NCBI RefSeq assembly: GCF_001189915.1
Contig: NZ_LFLS01000016.1
Location: 1-64,000 of the forward strand
Direction: 5' to 3'
From: Herbaspirillum autotrophicum
GTDB taxonomy: Bacteria; Pseudomonadota; Gammaproteobacteria; Burkholderiales; Burkholderiaceae_D
Length of the DNA: 64,000 nt
The stretch's first letter is position 1; every line of letters begins with the position of its first letter. The notes under the pieces were generated by a model. That model saw only the letters and a list, made by a program, of their open reading frames with translations, made no database searches and was not told where the DNA came from. Position numbers and translations under genes: made by a program. Positions 1-8,818 of this stretch are shown one piece after another.

Positions 1-168
1 GCCAACATCGCCGCCGTGCTGGCGCCAACACTGACCGGTATTTTGTCGGCACGCTACGGTTACTCATCCATGTTCATCGCCACGGCGGTCGCGACCGCTA
101 TCGGTGTGTTCGCCATGTTGCAGGTTCGTCCCGGTGTTGGTCCGACGCCGGTCAGCAAACGCACTTGA
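1..168 (+). CDS. MFS-type transporter, C-terminal end (partial)
   Basis: The open frame enters from the left edge and stops at TGA 166-168, leaving 55 residues. The peptide has a hydrophobic helix, a short turn containing SARYGYS, then a second hydrophobic helix (FIATAVATAIGVFAML) and a polar tail. That is how the last two helices and cytoplasmic tail of major facilitator transporters look. The substrate cannot be told from this fragment, and other polytopic transporters are possible. Confidence 0.55.
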   Translation, partial: ANIAAVLAPTLTGILSARYGYSSMFIATAVATAIGVFAMLQVRPGVGPTPVSKRT

Positions 169-180
169 TTGTGTTACCGG

Positions 181-203
181 GTCAGCGCCGCGCCGGTGCT
201 GAC
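181..203 (+). terminator. Hairpin after the MFS gene (weak)
   Basis: GTCAGC (181-186) is complementary to GCTGAC (198-203) around an 11-base GC-rich loop, 12 bases after the stop codon. No T-tract follows, so this is at most a weak terminator. Confidence 0.3.
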
Positions 204-247
204 TGTCCCGCCGCATATCTGCATCAGCTCCCTTTGCCAGTCATGAT

Positions 248-880
248 TCATTTACTCATGTTGGCAAAGGCGAGTGACATTCCCAGCGCCATCAATACCA
301 GACCGGTCACTTTATCTGCCAGCAACTGACGCTTCAGTATTCGCGCGCACAATGCCGGTTGCGAGAAAAACAGCGCCAGCGCCGCGAACCACAGCAGGTG
401 CACCAGCGACATGAACAAGCCATATCCGAATTGCACGGTCAGTGACGTATGCGGTTGCACTATTTGCGTCAATGTACTGACGACAAACAATGTCGTTTTC
501 GGATTCAGTACATTCGTCAGAAAACCTGACCTGAACATCGCCATGCCGGAAATCGCCGGCGCCGGGTCATTCGATCTGACATCAGGTTTTGCCGTCAGAC
601 GCGTACGGTTGGAAAACGTTTTCCAGCCGACATACACCAGATAGGCGGCGCCGGCGATCTTGATCGCAAAGAACAATTGCGGCACCTCTGCAATCAGCAA
701 ACCCACGCCAAACATGGTGTAGCACACGTGAATCTGCACGCCCGCCGCAATACCGCAGGCCGCCAGCACGCCGGCGCGTCGTCCATGCAAATAACTGTTG
801 CGCGTCACCATGGCGAAATCAGGGCCCGGACTGATGGTGGCGAGCAGGGTGATGACAGCGACCGCGACGATGTCATTCAT
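248..880 (-). CDS. LysE/RhtB-family amino-acid exporter
   Basis: This is a 210-residue polytopic inner-membrane protein of the LysE/RhtB family, which exports amino acids such as homoserine, threonine or lysine. The N-terminus carries the family signature SPGPDFAMV at about residues 17-25, followed by about six hydrophobic segments. The ATG at 880 is preferred over 898 because it yields the usual MNDIV-like start; neither has a clear ribosome-binding site. It diverges from the LysR gene at 1056, so that regulator may control it, as is common for lysE/lysG-type pairs. The exported substrate is not readable. Confidence 0.85.
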   Translation of the reverse strand: MNDIVAVAVITLLATISPGPDFAMVTRNSYLHGRRAGVLAACGIAAGVQIHVCYTMFGVGLLIAEVPQLFFAIKIAGAAYLVYVGWKTFSNRTRLTAKPDVRSNDPAPAISGMAMFRSGFLTNVLNPKTTLFVVSTLTQIVQPHTSLTVQFGYGLFMSLVHLLWFAALALFFSQPALCARILKRQLLADKVTGLVLMALGMSLAFANMSK

Positions 881-1055
881 GATGCATAACGCCGGCATCG
901 CTGGAAGGGAATGACTGCATGCATGGAAACGGCTCCTGTTGATTGAATATGCCGGACTGGCATCAGGTACTGATTATCAGCAAAGCCGGATGGCTTGAAA
1001 AACGATTTATACTGCCAGCAATCTGTTACAAAAACTCACCTGTTCATCATCAGCG

Positions 1056-1922
1056 ATGCCGCCACCACTTCCGGTCAATGCCTTGCGTTTCTTCGATGTT
1101 GCCGCCCGACTCGGGAGCTTCGTCAAGGCCGCCGATGAATTGCATTTGACGCATGGCGCCGTCAGCCGCCAGATTCGTCTGTTAGAAGATACGCTCGGCG
1201 TGACCTTGTTTGAACGCCGCAATCGCGCCGTCTTTCTGACGCCGGCCGGGGAGCAATTGCAAGCGGCGACCCGGCATGCCTTCGACCATTTGTCCAATGT
1301 CGTCGCCACCTTGCGCCGACCGCCGCACAACACGCCGCTGGTGGTGTCATGCGAGCCGACCATTGCAATGAAATGGCTGATCCCGCGTCAGAGTGATTTC
1401 TATCGCCGGCATCCCGGTATCCAGTTGCATATTGTTGCCGCCGGCGGTCCGGTCGCTTTTGGTCGCGACGGCATCGACGTCGCGTTGCGGCGCAATGATT
1501 TCACCTGGGATGCCGACTTTCATGCCGAGAAAGTCAGTGACGAACAAATCGGTCCGGTGTGTGCGCCATCGCTGGTTAAGCGCGGGCGCATCGATCTCGG
1601 TAAACAAATACTGCTGCATACGGCATCCCGCAAGAGCGCATGGTCAAGCTGGCGCAAGGCCACCCGCGCGGCACCGGACCATGCTGGCAATCAAACGTAT
1701 GAACATTTTTATCTGAGTCTGCAAGCTGCCGGCGCAGGACTCGGGGTGGCGATGGGTTCGGCATTCATGGTGCAGGAAGAACTCGGCAGCGGGCGACTGA
1801 CAGCGCCATTCGGATTCGTTGCCGATGGTTCGGCTTACTATCTGCTGTCGCCACTACCGATCGACAGCGATCCGCGCCGGGCAGTATTCCTCGCCTGGCT
1901 CCAGGAACAGATGGCGCAATAA
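1056..1922 (+). CDS. LysR-family transcriptional regulator (GcvA-like)
   Basis: A 288-residue LysR-type regulator of typical length. The N-terminal winged helix-turn-helix lies at about residues 5-65 (NALRFFDVAARLGSF, then AVSRQIRLLEDTLG), followed by an effector-binding domain that resembles GcvA-type members. It is transcribed away from the exporter at 248-880 and the two share about 175 bases, the usual arrangement for a LysR regulator and its target. No strong Shine-Dalgarno is visible before the ATG. The effector is unknown. Confidence 0.88.
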   Translation: MPPPLPVNALRFFDVAARLGSFVKAADELHLTHGAVSRQIRLLEDTLGVTLFERRNRAVFLTPAGEQLQAATRHAFDHLSNVVATLRRPPHNTPLVVSCEPTIAMKWLIPRQSDFYRRHPGIQLHIVAAGGPVAFGRDGIDVALRRNDFTWDADFHAEKVSDEQIGPVCAPSLVKRGRIDLGKQILLHTASRKSAWSSWRKATRAAPDHAGNQTYEHFYLSLQAAGAGLGVAMGSAFMVQEELGSGRLTAPFGFVADGSAYYLLSPLPIDSDPRRAVFLAWLQEQMAQ

Positions 1923-2098
1923 TCCCGGAGTGCGGGGCGGGCTGCCGATATCAATTTGGCTTGCATGTTCCGGCGCAAATCCGGCATCATGCAGGCTCTG
2001 CCAGCAGCAATTCCGCGCCATACGGATAGCCCGCGCAGCAGGGGATTTCAAAACAAAAATCAAAACAGCAGACAACCAGTAACACGGAGGAAAGCCAA

Positions 2099-2446
2099 AT
2101 GAAATACCAGGGAAGTTGCCATTGCGGTCAGATTGCCTTCGAAGTCGAAGGCGAGATTCCGGAAGTCATGTCGTGCAATTGCTCCATGTGCCAGCGCAAG
2201 GGCACCTTGATGTGGTTCGTTCCACGGTCATCCATGCGCTTGCTGACGGCGCGCGACAAGATGAGCACGTATACCTTCAACAAACATGTCATCAAGCACT
2301 ATTTCTGTCCCACCTGCGGTATTCATCCATTCGGCGAAGGCGCCTCGCCGACCGGACAGGAAATGGCGGCAATCAATGTCCGCAGCCTGGAAGATATTGA
2401 TTTGTCGACACTGACGATCAGGCACTATAACGGCCGTGAGGTCTGA
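2099..2446 (+). CDS. GFA-family (CENP-V/GFA domain) protein
   Basis: A 115-residue cytoplasmic protein of the glutathione-dependent formaldehyde-activating (GFA) fold. Zinc-binding cysteines occur in the expected order: CHCGQ near residue 7, CNCSMC near residue 27, and CPTCG near residue 70. The start is supported by a strong GGAGG about 10 bases upstream. Family members include a glutathione-hydroxymethylation catalyst, but most, probably including this one, have no proven substrate. Its stop codon lies inside a perfect hairpin shared with the convergent AraC gene. Confidence 0.85.
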   Translation: MKYQGSCHCGQIAFEVEGEIPEVMSCNCSMCQRKGTLMWFVPRSSMRLLTARDKMSTYTFNKHVIKHYFCPTCGIHPFGEGASPTGQEMAAINVRSLEDIDLSTLTIRHYNGREV

Positions 2447-2467
2447 CCAGATTCTTCTGGTCAGACC
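2440..2467. terminator. Bidirectional hairpin between GFA and AraC genes
   Basis: An 11-bp perfect inverted repeat (GGTCTGACCAG at 2440-2450 and its complement at 2457-2467) closes a 6-base loop. Both stop codons of the convergent genes lie within it: TGA 2444-2446 for GFA and TCA 2461-2463 for AraC. Run-off T-tracts are poor in both directions. Confidence 0.65.
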
Positions 2468-3237
2468 TGCACCCCGGCATCCAGATAGCTGCTCGGCGGC
2501 GAGCCCAGCAAACGCCTGAACATGGTTGAAAATGCGGCCGGGCTGTCATAGCCGAAATCCAGCGCAATACGGGTGACAGCGTCGCCGGCGGCCAGCCGTG
2601 ACAACGCCAGCACGACACAGGCGCGCTGGCGCCAGGCCGCAAATCCCAAAGCGGTCTGGCTGCGAAAGAAACGACTGAAAGTACGGATGCTCATATGCAG
2701 TTGCTGCGCCCAGCGTTGCGGTGAATCGTGGGCATCCGGCTGTCGCAGGAATTGCTGACACAAGCGCAGCAGACGCGCGTCACGCGGCAACGGAATATGC
2801 AAGGGCAGGGCAGCCATGTCGGCCAGTTCGTGCATGGCCAGCGCAATCAGCGCACCGTCGCGGCCGTGCTCATCATATTCCGGCGCGATGTTTACCGCCG
2901 TCACCAGCAATTGCCGCAGCAACGGCGACACTTGCAGCACCTGACACACCGGCGGCATCTGCGGCATGGCATCCGGTTCCAGATACAAGCTGCACGTCCT
3001 CACCCCGAGCATCTTTACCTGATGCACCGTGCCGCAAGGAATCCACACCGCATGTTGCGGCGGCACCAGCCAACTGCCATCGCGCGTGGTCACCTGCATC
3101 ACGCCGGTGGCGCCGTACAACAATTGCGCGCGGCGGTGCCGGTGACGCGGCAACAGATAGCCATGGGGATAATCGGTGCCGATGGCGACTACCGGACGGT
3201 CGACGTCATCAAACTGGTCAATATGGACATTAAGCAT
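2461..3237 (-). CDS. AraC-family transcriptional regulator
   Basis: A 258-residue regulator with an N-terminal cupin-like sensor (HGYLLPRHRHRRAQLLYG at about residues 25-42) and a C-terminal double helix-turn-helix (MSIRTFSRFFR, then ALDFGYDSPAAFSTMFRR). This is the small AraC subclass with a histidine-rich cupin strand. The ATG at 3237 is preferred to the upstream 3309 ATG because the cupin starts right after it. It diverges from the TauE/SafE gene at 3362. The ligand and regulon are unknown. Confidence 0.87.
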   Translation of the reverse strand: MLNVHIDQFDDVDRPVVAIGTDYPHGYLLPRHRHRRAQLLYGATGVMQVTTRDGSWLVPPQHAVWIPCGTVHQVKMLGVRTCSLYLEPDAMPQMPPVCQVLQVSPLLRQLLVTAVNIAPEYDEHGRDGALIALAMHELADMAALPLHIPLPRDARLLRLCQQFLRQPDAHDSPQRWAQQLHMSIRTFSRFFRSQTALGFAAWRQRACVVLALSRLAAGDAVTRIALDFGYDSPAAFSTMFRRLLGSPPSSYLDAGVQV

Positions 3238-3361
3238 GGCAACGGATTGAAATGGTGGCCGAAATGCGAACATTATTGACCGATATGCTGAAGCGGGCAA
3301 TCGACGCACTGGTTATCGTAGCGATGTCATTCATCATCGCGTTCAGCGCCGGCCATCCATC

Positions 3362-4177
3362 ATGCTCTATCTCATCCTCGCCGCCTGCGGCGCAGCCAGC
3401 GGATTAACCACCGTACTGTTCGGATTCGGCGGCGGCTTTGTCGTGGTGCCGTTGCTGTACCACATGCTCAAGACAACTTATGGCGAATCACACATCATCG
3501 GCCAGTCCGCCATGCATATCGCGGTTGCCACTTCCACTTGCGTCATGATCGTCAACGCCGTCATCGCCAGTCGCCGGCATGCGCGCGCGGGCAACCTGGA
3601 TACGTCTTATCTGTGGCCGCTGGCGGGTTACATCAGCATCGGTGCCGTACTCGGTGCCGGCGCCGCAGTCCTGGCCAGCGGCACGGTGGTGCGCATCGCA
3701 TTCATCGCCTATCTGGCGCTCACCATCATGGATTGCGCACTGCGCCGCGGTTTCCTGCAACAGCCCGCGCAAGCCAGGCCGCAAGCGCTCGGCATGTTGA
3801 AAACCACGGGCGGCGGCGTTGTCATCGGTCTGATCGCGACGTTTCTCGGTGTCGGCGGCAGCGTCATGACAGTGCCGTTGCTGCGCCGCTGCGGTCTGAG
3901 CATGACCCAGGCCAGCGCCATGGCCAATCCACTGAGTCTGCCGGTGGCCATTGCCGGTACGCTGACGTATATGGTGTTGGCCTGGTATCAACCGGTGGGG
4001 TTGAGGGCCGGGTACATCGGTTATATCGACCTGATGGCATTTACCGTACTGACGCTCGGCGCGTTAGTCGGCATGCGCTGCGCCGGCCCGCTGATCGGAC
4101 GCATGCCGGACCGGATGCATGCGCGCATTTATCTTGGTTTGCTGCTCATGGTGCTGGTCAGCATGCTGGCCGGCTGA
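3362..4177 (+). CDS. TauE/SafE-family membrane permease
   Basis: A 271-residue protein with about eight hydrophobic segments and the two family half-repeats: GFGGGFVVVPLLYH at about residues 21-34 and FLGVGGSVMTVPLLRR at about residues 161-176. TauE/SafE proteins export sulfite, sulfoacetate or other organic anions from the cytoplasm. No sulfur-metabolism gene adjoins it, so the substrate is open. It is divergent from the AraC gene and convergent with the M48 gene. Confidence 0.86.
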   Translation: MLYLILAACGAASGLTTVLFGFGGGFVVVPLLYHMLKTTYGESHIIGQSAMHIAVATSTCVMIVNAVIASRRHARAGNLDTSYLWPLAGYISIGAVLGAGAAVLASGTVVRIAFIAYLALTIMDCALRRGFLQQPAQARPQALGMLKTTGGGVVIGLIATFLGVGGSVMTVPLLRRCGLSMTQASAMANPLSLPVAIAGTLTYMVLAWYQPVGLRAGYIGYIDLMAFTVLTLGALVGMRCAGPLIGRMPDRMHARIYLGLLLMVLVSMLAG

Positions 4178-4198
4178 CACACCGGCCGCGCATATCCG

Positions 4199-4236
4199 AA
4201 AAAAAACGCCGGCAAGCCTGTCTGGCTGCCGGCGTT
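4199..4236 (-). terminator. Rho-independent terminator of the M48 gene
   Basis: A 10-bp perfect stem (AACGCCGGCA at 4205-4214 with its complement at 4227-4236) and a 12-base loop are followed on the minus strand by a run of U (A-run 4199-4206 on the plus strand). It lies 26 bases past the M48 stop and is the clearest intrinsic terminator in the window. Confidence 0.88.
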
Positions 4237-4261
4237 GCACGCTCCTGCACAAGCTGGAAAA

Positions 4262-5047
4262 TTACTTGTTCTGGTCGATACGTTGCTGGATGTGCTTGGC
4301 ACGATCTGTCGACGACGGATGCGAACTGGTCATGCTGGCCGAACCGCCAGTTCCGCCGTCCAGCTTGGCCAGTTTTTGAAATGCCGTCACCAGCCCCTTG
4401 CGATCCATCTTCATCTTGGTCAACTGATCGAACGAGTAATCGTCGGCATCACTTTCCTGCGATTGCGAGAATTGTGCATTGATGACTTTTTCGGTCAGGT
4501 CACCCAGTTGCGATGCCGACAAGGCGGTTGCCACGCCATTGCCGGTAGCGCCGGCGGCAGTGCGCGCGGCAGATACCGCATACGCTGTTTGCATGGCCTT
4601 CTTGGAATGACCCAGTGCAACGTGCCCCATTTCGTGGCCGATGACGCCGCGCAATTCACTATCCGTCATCATGTCCATCAAACCGCTGTAGACCCGGATA
4701 CAGCCGTTCGACATGGCCCAGGCATTGACATCCTTGGTCAGGTAAACCTTGTAATTGGTCGGCGCGCCATTGATGGTCGTATCGAAACCCTTGACCACTT
4801 TTTGCAGGCGCACATCATATTTGCTTTTCGGCGCCGCAATCTTGTTTTGCTTGTCGCTGGCGGCACAGGCTTCATCGGACATGGTCTTGACATCGGCGTC
4901 GTTCAGCGACGCCGCCTTGAATGCCGACGTGCCGGCGCTCATCACGCTATCCATATTGACGCCGGCCACACCGCCGGTGGAAGTGGAAGCGCAACCGCCC
5001 AACAACAACATTGCCGCAACTGCCGATACCTGAAGCTTGAAATTCAT
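4262..5047 (-). CDS. M48-family metallopeptidase lipoprotein
   Basis: A 261-residue envelope zinc peptidase. The N-terminus is a lipoprotein signal with lipobox LLGGC near residues 16-20, so it should be lipidated and membrane-anchored in the periplasm. The zinc motif HEMGH followed by VALGH lies near the middle, and a downstream glutamate (SDADDY region) fits the third ligand of M48 enzymes such as LoiP/YcaL and BepA, which act in outer-membrane quality control. The ATG at 5047 places the signal peptide at the N-terminus; the 5128 start would add an unsuitable leader. Confidence 0.88.
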   Translation of the reverse strand: MNFKLQVSAVAAMLLLGGCASTSTGGVAGVNMDSVMSAGTSAFKAASLNDADVKTMSDEACAASDKQNKIAAPKSKYDVRLQKVVKGFDTTINGAPTNYKVYLTKDVNAWAMSNGCIRVYSGLMDMMTDSELRGVIGHEMGHVALGHSKKAMQTAYAVSAARTAAGATGNGVATALSASQLGDLTEKVINAQFSQSQESDADDYSFDQLTKMKMDRKGLVTAFQKLAKLDGGTGGSASMTSSHPSSTDRAKHIQQRIDQNK

Positions 5048-5407
5048 TTTGACATCCCTTTTTGAAATTTTGTTTTGATTACTGATGGAAACGATGCTGA
5101 CCAGCGAAACAGTCAGCGCAGATGGCAACGTCTTTTCCGATTGCGACCTACCCGCTCAAGACCGGCATTGCACCAAATAAGTTCACAATAAAAAACAAAT
5201 AAATCAGAGGAATTGATTCAAATATTGCGGAAGAAAAATTTTTCTGTGACGCCGCCGTTGCCTTATATACACAGGGTAACCACCGGCATCCAAATTTCAT
5301 GAACGGGGAGGGTGCCGCCGCAACCCGAACCTGCAAGACATTGCAGAGGTAGCGACGGCCGGAAGAAAGGAAGAAATTGCGTTGCTGCAACCAGTCCGGC
5401 AATGCGT
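5048..5407. other. Intergenic, no gene called
   Basis: This 360-base gap lies upstream of the M48 gene and downstream of the gamma-glutamyltransferase, both on the minus strand. The middle (about 5165-5250) is AT-rich and includes a 14-base palindrome of A and T runs at 5232-5245, so the M48 promoter probably lies there, but I cannot pick -35 and -10 hexamers with confidence. An 84-codon open frame here lacks a convincing start and coding character. Confidence 0.5.
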
Positions 5408-7003
5408 TCAGAAACCGGCGGCAACCCCATCTGAGCGAGGATCGGAAGCGCCTTCCATCATGCCGTCCGGATGTCGCACAATCGCACCGGCATGCCCGAG
5501 CGCCGAGTCGAATGCTTCCATCACATCAACTTGATGTCCACGCGCCCGCAAGGCATCGAGCACCGCGGCCGGAAAGCGTGATTCCAGTTTGAGCGAATCC
5601 GAACTCTGGCCCCAGGTGCGTCCCAGCAACCAGCGTGGCGCACTGATGGCGGTCTGCAATGGCTGTCCGAACACCACGTGCCGGGTAAATACCGCCGACT
5701 GGCTTTGTGGCTGACCGTCGCCCCCCATGTTGCCGTACACCATGACGCGGCCATCCTTGAGACGGGCGGCTGCCGGATTCAAAGTGTGAAACGGTTTTTT
5801 GCCGGGCACCAGTGCGCACAGATGGGTCGGATCGAGCTGGAAGGAAGCACCGCGGTTTTGCCAGTTGATGCCGGTTTGCCGCAGCACAATACCGCTGCCG
5901 AACTCGTGATAGATGCTTTGGATAAACGATACCGACAGACCGCTGGCATCACAGGTGCCCATCCAGATCGTATCGCCCGGGCCTTTGCCTTTACCCCATG
6001 GTGCCGCCTTGCCAGTCTCGATGCCGGCCGCCAGTGCATCCAGTGCGGCCGGCGCCAGCAAGGCTTGCGGATCAACCGTCATGTGCGCCGGATCGGTAAT
6101 GAATTGATCGCGCAAACCGAATGCACGTTTGGTGGCTTCCACCGCCAGATGCACGTGATCGGCGCTGTCGGCTTCCACTCCGGCGAGGCCGACGCGATCC
6201 AGCACGCCAAGAATCGCCAGCGATACCAATCCTTGCGTTGGCGGTGCGGTATTGAATATGGTGCCGGCGCTGTGCTCCAGTTGCAACGGTACTTTCAGTT
6301 CCGCATGATGCGCTTGCAAATCTGCCAGACTGACCGGCGAACCGGCCGCGGCCAGATCTTGTGCGATGCGCTGAGCCAGCGGGCCGCGATAAAAACTGTC
6401 GAGACCGTCCGCCGCCAGCGCCTGGAGCGTAGTGGCCAGGTGCGGATTGACGAAGTTGCTGCCGGGCGCAGGAATCTCGCCGTGCGGCAAGAACACGTCG
6501 GCAAAGCCGGACATGTCCTTGAGTTCACCGAGCTTGGAACGAATCGTCGCCGCCTGACCATCGGTGACAGGAAAGCCGGACTGCGCATAATGAATCGCAT
6601 CGGCCAGCAGCGCCGACAACGGCAACTTGCCACCGATCCGTTGCGACACTTTCAGCGCGGCATCCCAGCCCGAAATGGTACCGGCGACCGTATTGGCGGC
6701 CAGTGGTCCGCGAAACGGAATGGCGCTCAATCCGCGCCCGCGGTAAGTATCGACATTGACCGCTGCGGCGGCGGCACCACAGGCATCGATGGCCAGTGTT
6801 TCACCGTCGGGCTTGACGATCAGCCAGAAGCCGTCGCCGCCGATGCTGTTCATGTGCGGATACACCACGGCAATCGTCGATGCCGCAGCAATCATGGCTT
6901 CGATGGCATTGCCGCCATCGCGCAAAATGGCCAGTGCCGCCTGCGAAGCCAGATGATGGGGAGCAACGGCCATGCCGCGTGCGCTTCGTTTGGTATGGAT
7001 CAT
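5408..7003 (-). CDS. Gamma-glutamyltransferase family protein (YwrD-like)
   Basis: A 531-residue Ntn-hydrolase of the gamma-glutamyltransferase family, which autocleaves before a catalytic threonine. The expected site is the Thr in PGDTIWMG, followed by SVSFIQS and GFGSG-like EFGSG, the conserved start of the small subunit. The N-terminus has MAVAPHHLASQAAL and GGDGFWLI typical of the large subunit. No secretion signal is seen, so a cytoplasmic enzyme like B. subtilis YwrD is likelier than periplasmic GGT. The ATG at 7003 has AAGGA upstream. It ends the peptide-ABC operon, which suggests it cleaves imported gamma-glutamyl compounds. Confidence 0.87.
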   Translation of the reverse strand: MIHTKRSARGMAVAPHHLASQAALAILRDGGNAIEAMIAAASTIAVVYPHMNSIGGDGFWLIVKPDGETLAIDACGAAAAAVNVDTYRGRGLSAIPFRGPLAANTVAGTISGWDAALKVSQRIGGKLPLSALLADAIHYAQSGFPVTDGQAATIRSKLGELKDMSGFADVFLPHGEIPAPGSNFVNPHLATTLQALAADGLDSFYRGPLAQRIAQDLAAAGSPVSLADLQAHHAELKVPLQLEHSAGTIFNTAPPTQGLVSLAILGVLDRVGLAGVEADSADHVHLAVEATKRAFGLRDQFITDPAHMTVDPQALLAPAALDALAAGIETGKAAPWGKGKGPGDTIWMGTCDASGLSVSFIQSIYHEFGSGIVLRQTGINWQNRGASFQLDPTHLCALVPGKKPFHTLNPAAARLKDGRVMVYGNMGGDGQPQSQSAVFTRHVVFGQPLQTAISAPRWLLGRTWGQSSDSLKLESRFPAAVLDALRARGHQVDVMEAFDSALGHAGAIVRHPDGMMEGASDPRSDGVAAGF

Positions 7004-7127
7004 GAAAAGAGGTCCTTGTCGACGGTCGAAATGCAATAGTGAAGGTATTTGTATGCGCTGGCCAGTCACCATCAACCGTTTGCCGGGTGACTGTTGCGCA
7101 TGTGTTACGACGACATGATGGCCGCTG

Positions 7128-7829
7128 TCATTTGCTGCCGCCAATCACCGCCAGACGGTCACTGACCGGGCGGGTAGCAGCGCTGCGGGCCGACATCAGA
7201 TGGCTGCGCATTTCCCGATAGGCAATGATGGCATCGTGATTCAGAATCGCTTCCACAATCACGCTATGCTCGGCAAACGATTCGCCGACCCGCTCCAGAT
7301 TGCGAAACTGGGTGCTGCGAAACGGCGCCACCCGGTCGCGCAGGCTGAGTGCCGTTTCCGCCAGCACCGCGTTGTGGGCGCCATGAATGATCAGCAAATG
7401 CAATTCCACGTTGAGCCGGTCGTATGCTTTGCTGTCGCTGGCCTGCATCGCTGCCCGGCCGGCCGCATGCACCGCGCGCAAGGCATCCCGTTCGGCTTCG
7501 CTCATGCGCAATGCCGCATGACGGGCGCAGGCCGCTTCCAGTTCGCCGATGGCTTCGAACATCTGATCCAGCCGCTCGGCGGTCATGCTGGCGACGATGG
7601 CGCCGCGATTCGGGCGGTACACCACCAGCCCGCTGATCGCGAGTTGTTTCAAGGCTTCACGCACCGGCGTGCGCGATACCGCAAAGCGCGATGCCAGCAT
7701 GACTTCATCCAGACGCGCGCCCGGTTCGAACTGTCCCATCACGATATCGCTGGCCAATTGCTTATACACATCTTCAGCGATGCGGCCACGGATTTTCGTG
7801 TCACTGACAACCACGCTGGCGGCTGTCAT
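7128..7829 (-). CDS. GntR-family regulator, FCD subfamily
   Basis: A 233-residue regulator: winged helix-turn-helix at about residues 15-80 (LASRFAVSRTPVREAL is the recognition region) and an all-helical FCD effector domain with conserved metal-type His/Asp positions (AHNAVL, EHSVIVEAI). Its ATG overlaps the stop of the preceding ATPase gene (ATGA at 7826-7829), so it is translationally coupled and part of the peptide operon. It probably autoregulates this operon. The two TTGCATGCA palindromes upstream of the first gene are candidate operators. Confidence 0.88.
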   Translation of the reverse strand: MTAASVVVSDTKIRGRIAEDVYKQLASDIVMGQFEPGARLDEVMLASRFAVSRTPVREALKQLAISGLVVYRPNRGAIVASMTAERLDQMFEAIGELEAACARHAALRMSEAERDALRAVHAAGRAAMQASDSKAYDRLNVELHLLIIHGAHNAVLAETALSLRDRVAPFRSTQFRNLERVGESFAEHSVIVEAILNHDAIIAYREMRSHLMSARSAATRPVSDRLAVIGGSK

Positions 7830-8818
7830 GCAACCGCCGCAGTCGCCGGCAACGACACGCCAATCGGAAACCAGCAGGCTGCCTTGCTGACGCCATACTG
7901 TTCCATCGGCGGTTGTTCGACCCGGCAGATATCGGCGGCATGGGCGCAGCGCGGTGCAAATGCGCAGCCGGCCGGCAGCGCGGCCAGGTCCGGCGGCGCA
8001 CCGGGAATCGCGGCCAGCCGGTGGCCACGATCCGCTTCACTAACGGTCGACTGCAACAAGCCGGCGGTGTAGGGATGACGCGGTCGTTGCACGATGTCGG
8101 CAACCGCCGCCTGCTCGACAATGCGACCGGCATACATGACGGCAATGGTGTCTGCCATTTCCACCGCAGCGCCGATATCATGCGTGACGAAAATCACCGA
8201 CATGCCGGTTTCACGTTGCAGCGAGCGCAGCAACAATAGAATCTGGATTTGCACCGTGGCATCAAGCGCCGTGGTCGGTTCGTCCGCCAGCAGCAATTTG
8301 GGCGCGCACGCCAGCGCCAATGCAATCATCGCGCGCTGGCGCATGCCGCCCGACAATTCATGCGGATAGGCATCATAGCGGCGCGGTGCTTGTGGTATCT
8401 GGACCTTTTCCAGCATCTGCAAGGCGCGCGCCCTGGCATCTTTACGACTGCGCTTTTCATGCGCCCGGATTGCTTCGGAAATCTGCTGGCCAATGGTGTA
8501 CACCGGGTCGAATGCCAGTCCCGCTTCCTGAAATACCATCGACACCGTACCGCCGCGATACTGTTCCAGTTCGCGACCGCGCATCTGCAACACATCGACG
8601 CCATCGACCACGATATTGCCGCTGATGCGGGTACTGCGTTCCGCATGCAAACGCAACAGCGTGCGCAAGGTCACGCTTTTGCCGGAACCGGATTCGCCCA
8701 GCAAACCCAGCACGTGACCAGCGGGCACCTCGAAACTGACCTGACTGAGGGCACTCGCAGTGCGATTGCCATGAAACTGTACCGACAGATTATTGACCGA
8801 CAACAAGGGCGCGCTCAT
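7826..8818 (-). CDS. Peptide ABC transporter ATP-binding protein (DppD-like)
   Basis: A 330-residue cytoplasmic ATPase of the Opp/Dpp/Gsi family. Walker A GESGSGKS is near residue 41, the signature LSGGMRQR near 155, Walker B LLLADEPT near 175. The C-terminal oligopeptide/dipeptide extension carries four cysteines (CAFAPRC, then C and C), which in DppD homologues bind an iron-sulfur cluster. It overlaps its neighbours by 4 bases on each side and pairs with the second ATPase upstream. Confidence 0.92.
   Translation of the reverse strand: MSAPLLSVNNLSVQFHGNRTASALSQVSFEVPAGHVLGLLGESGSGKSVTLRTLLRLHAERSTRISGNIVVDGVDVLQMRGRELEQYRGGTVSMVFQEAGLAFDPVYTIGQQISEAIRAHEKRSRKDARARALQMLEKVQIPQAPRRYDAYPHELSGGMRQRAMIALALACAPKLLLADEPTTALDATVQIQILLLLRSLQRETGMSVIFVTHDIGAAVEMADTIAVMYAGRIVEQAAVADIVQRPRHPYTAGLLQSTVSEADRGHRLAAIPGAPPDLAALPAGCAFAPRCAHAADICRVEQPPMEQYGVSKAACWFPIGVSLPATAAVA

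Noticed and set aside
5148-5402. 84-codon minus-strand frame in the gap before the M48 gene
   Set aside because: No ribosome-binding site or recognisable domain, and its composition follows the AT-rich gap rather than coding DNA.
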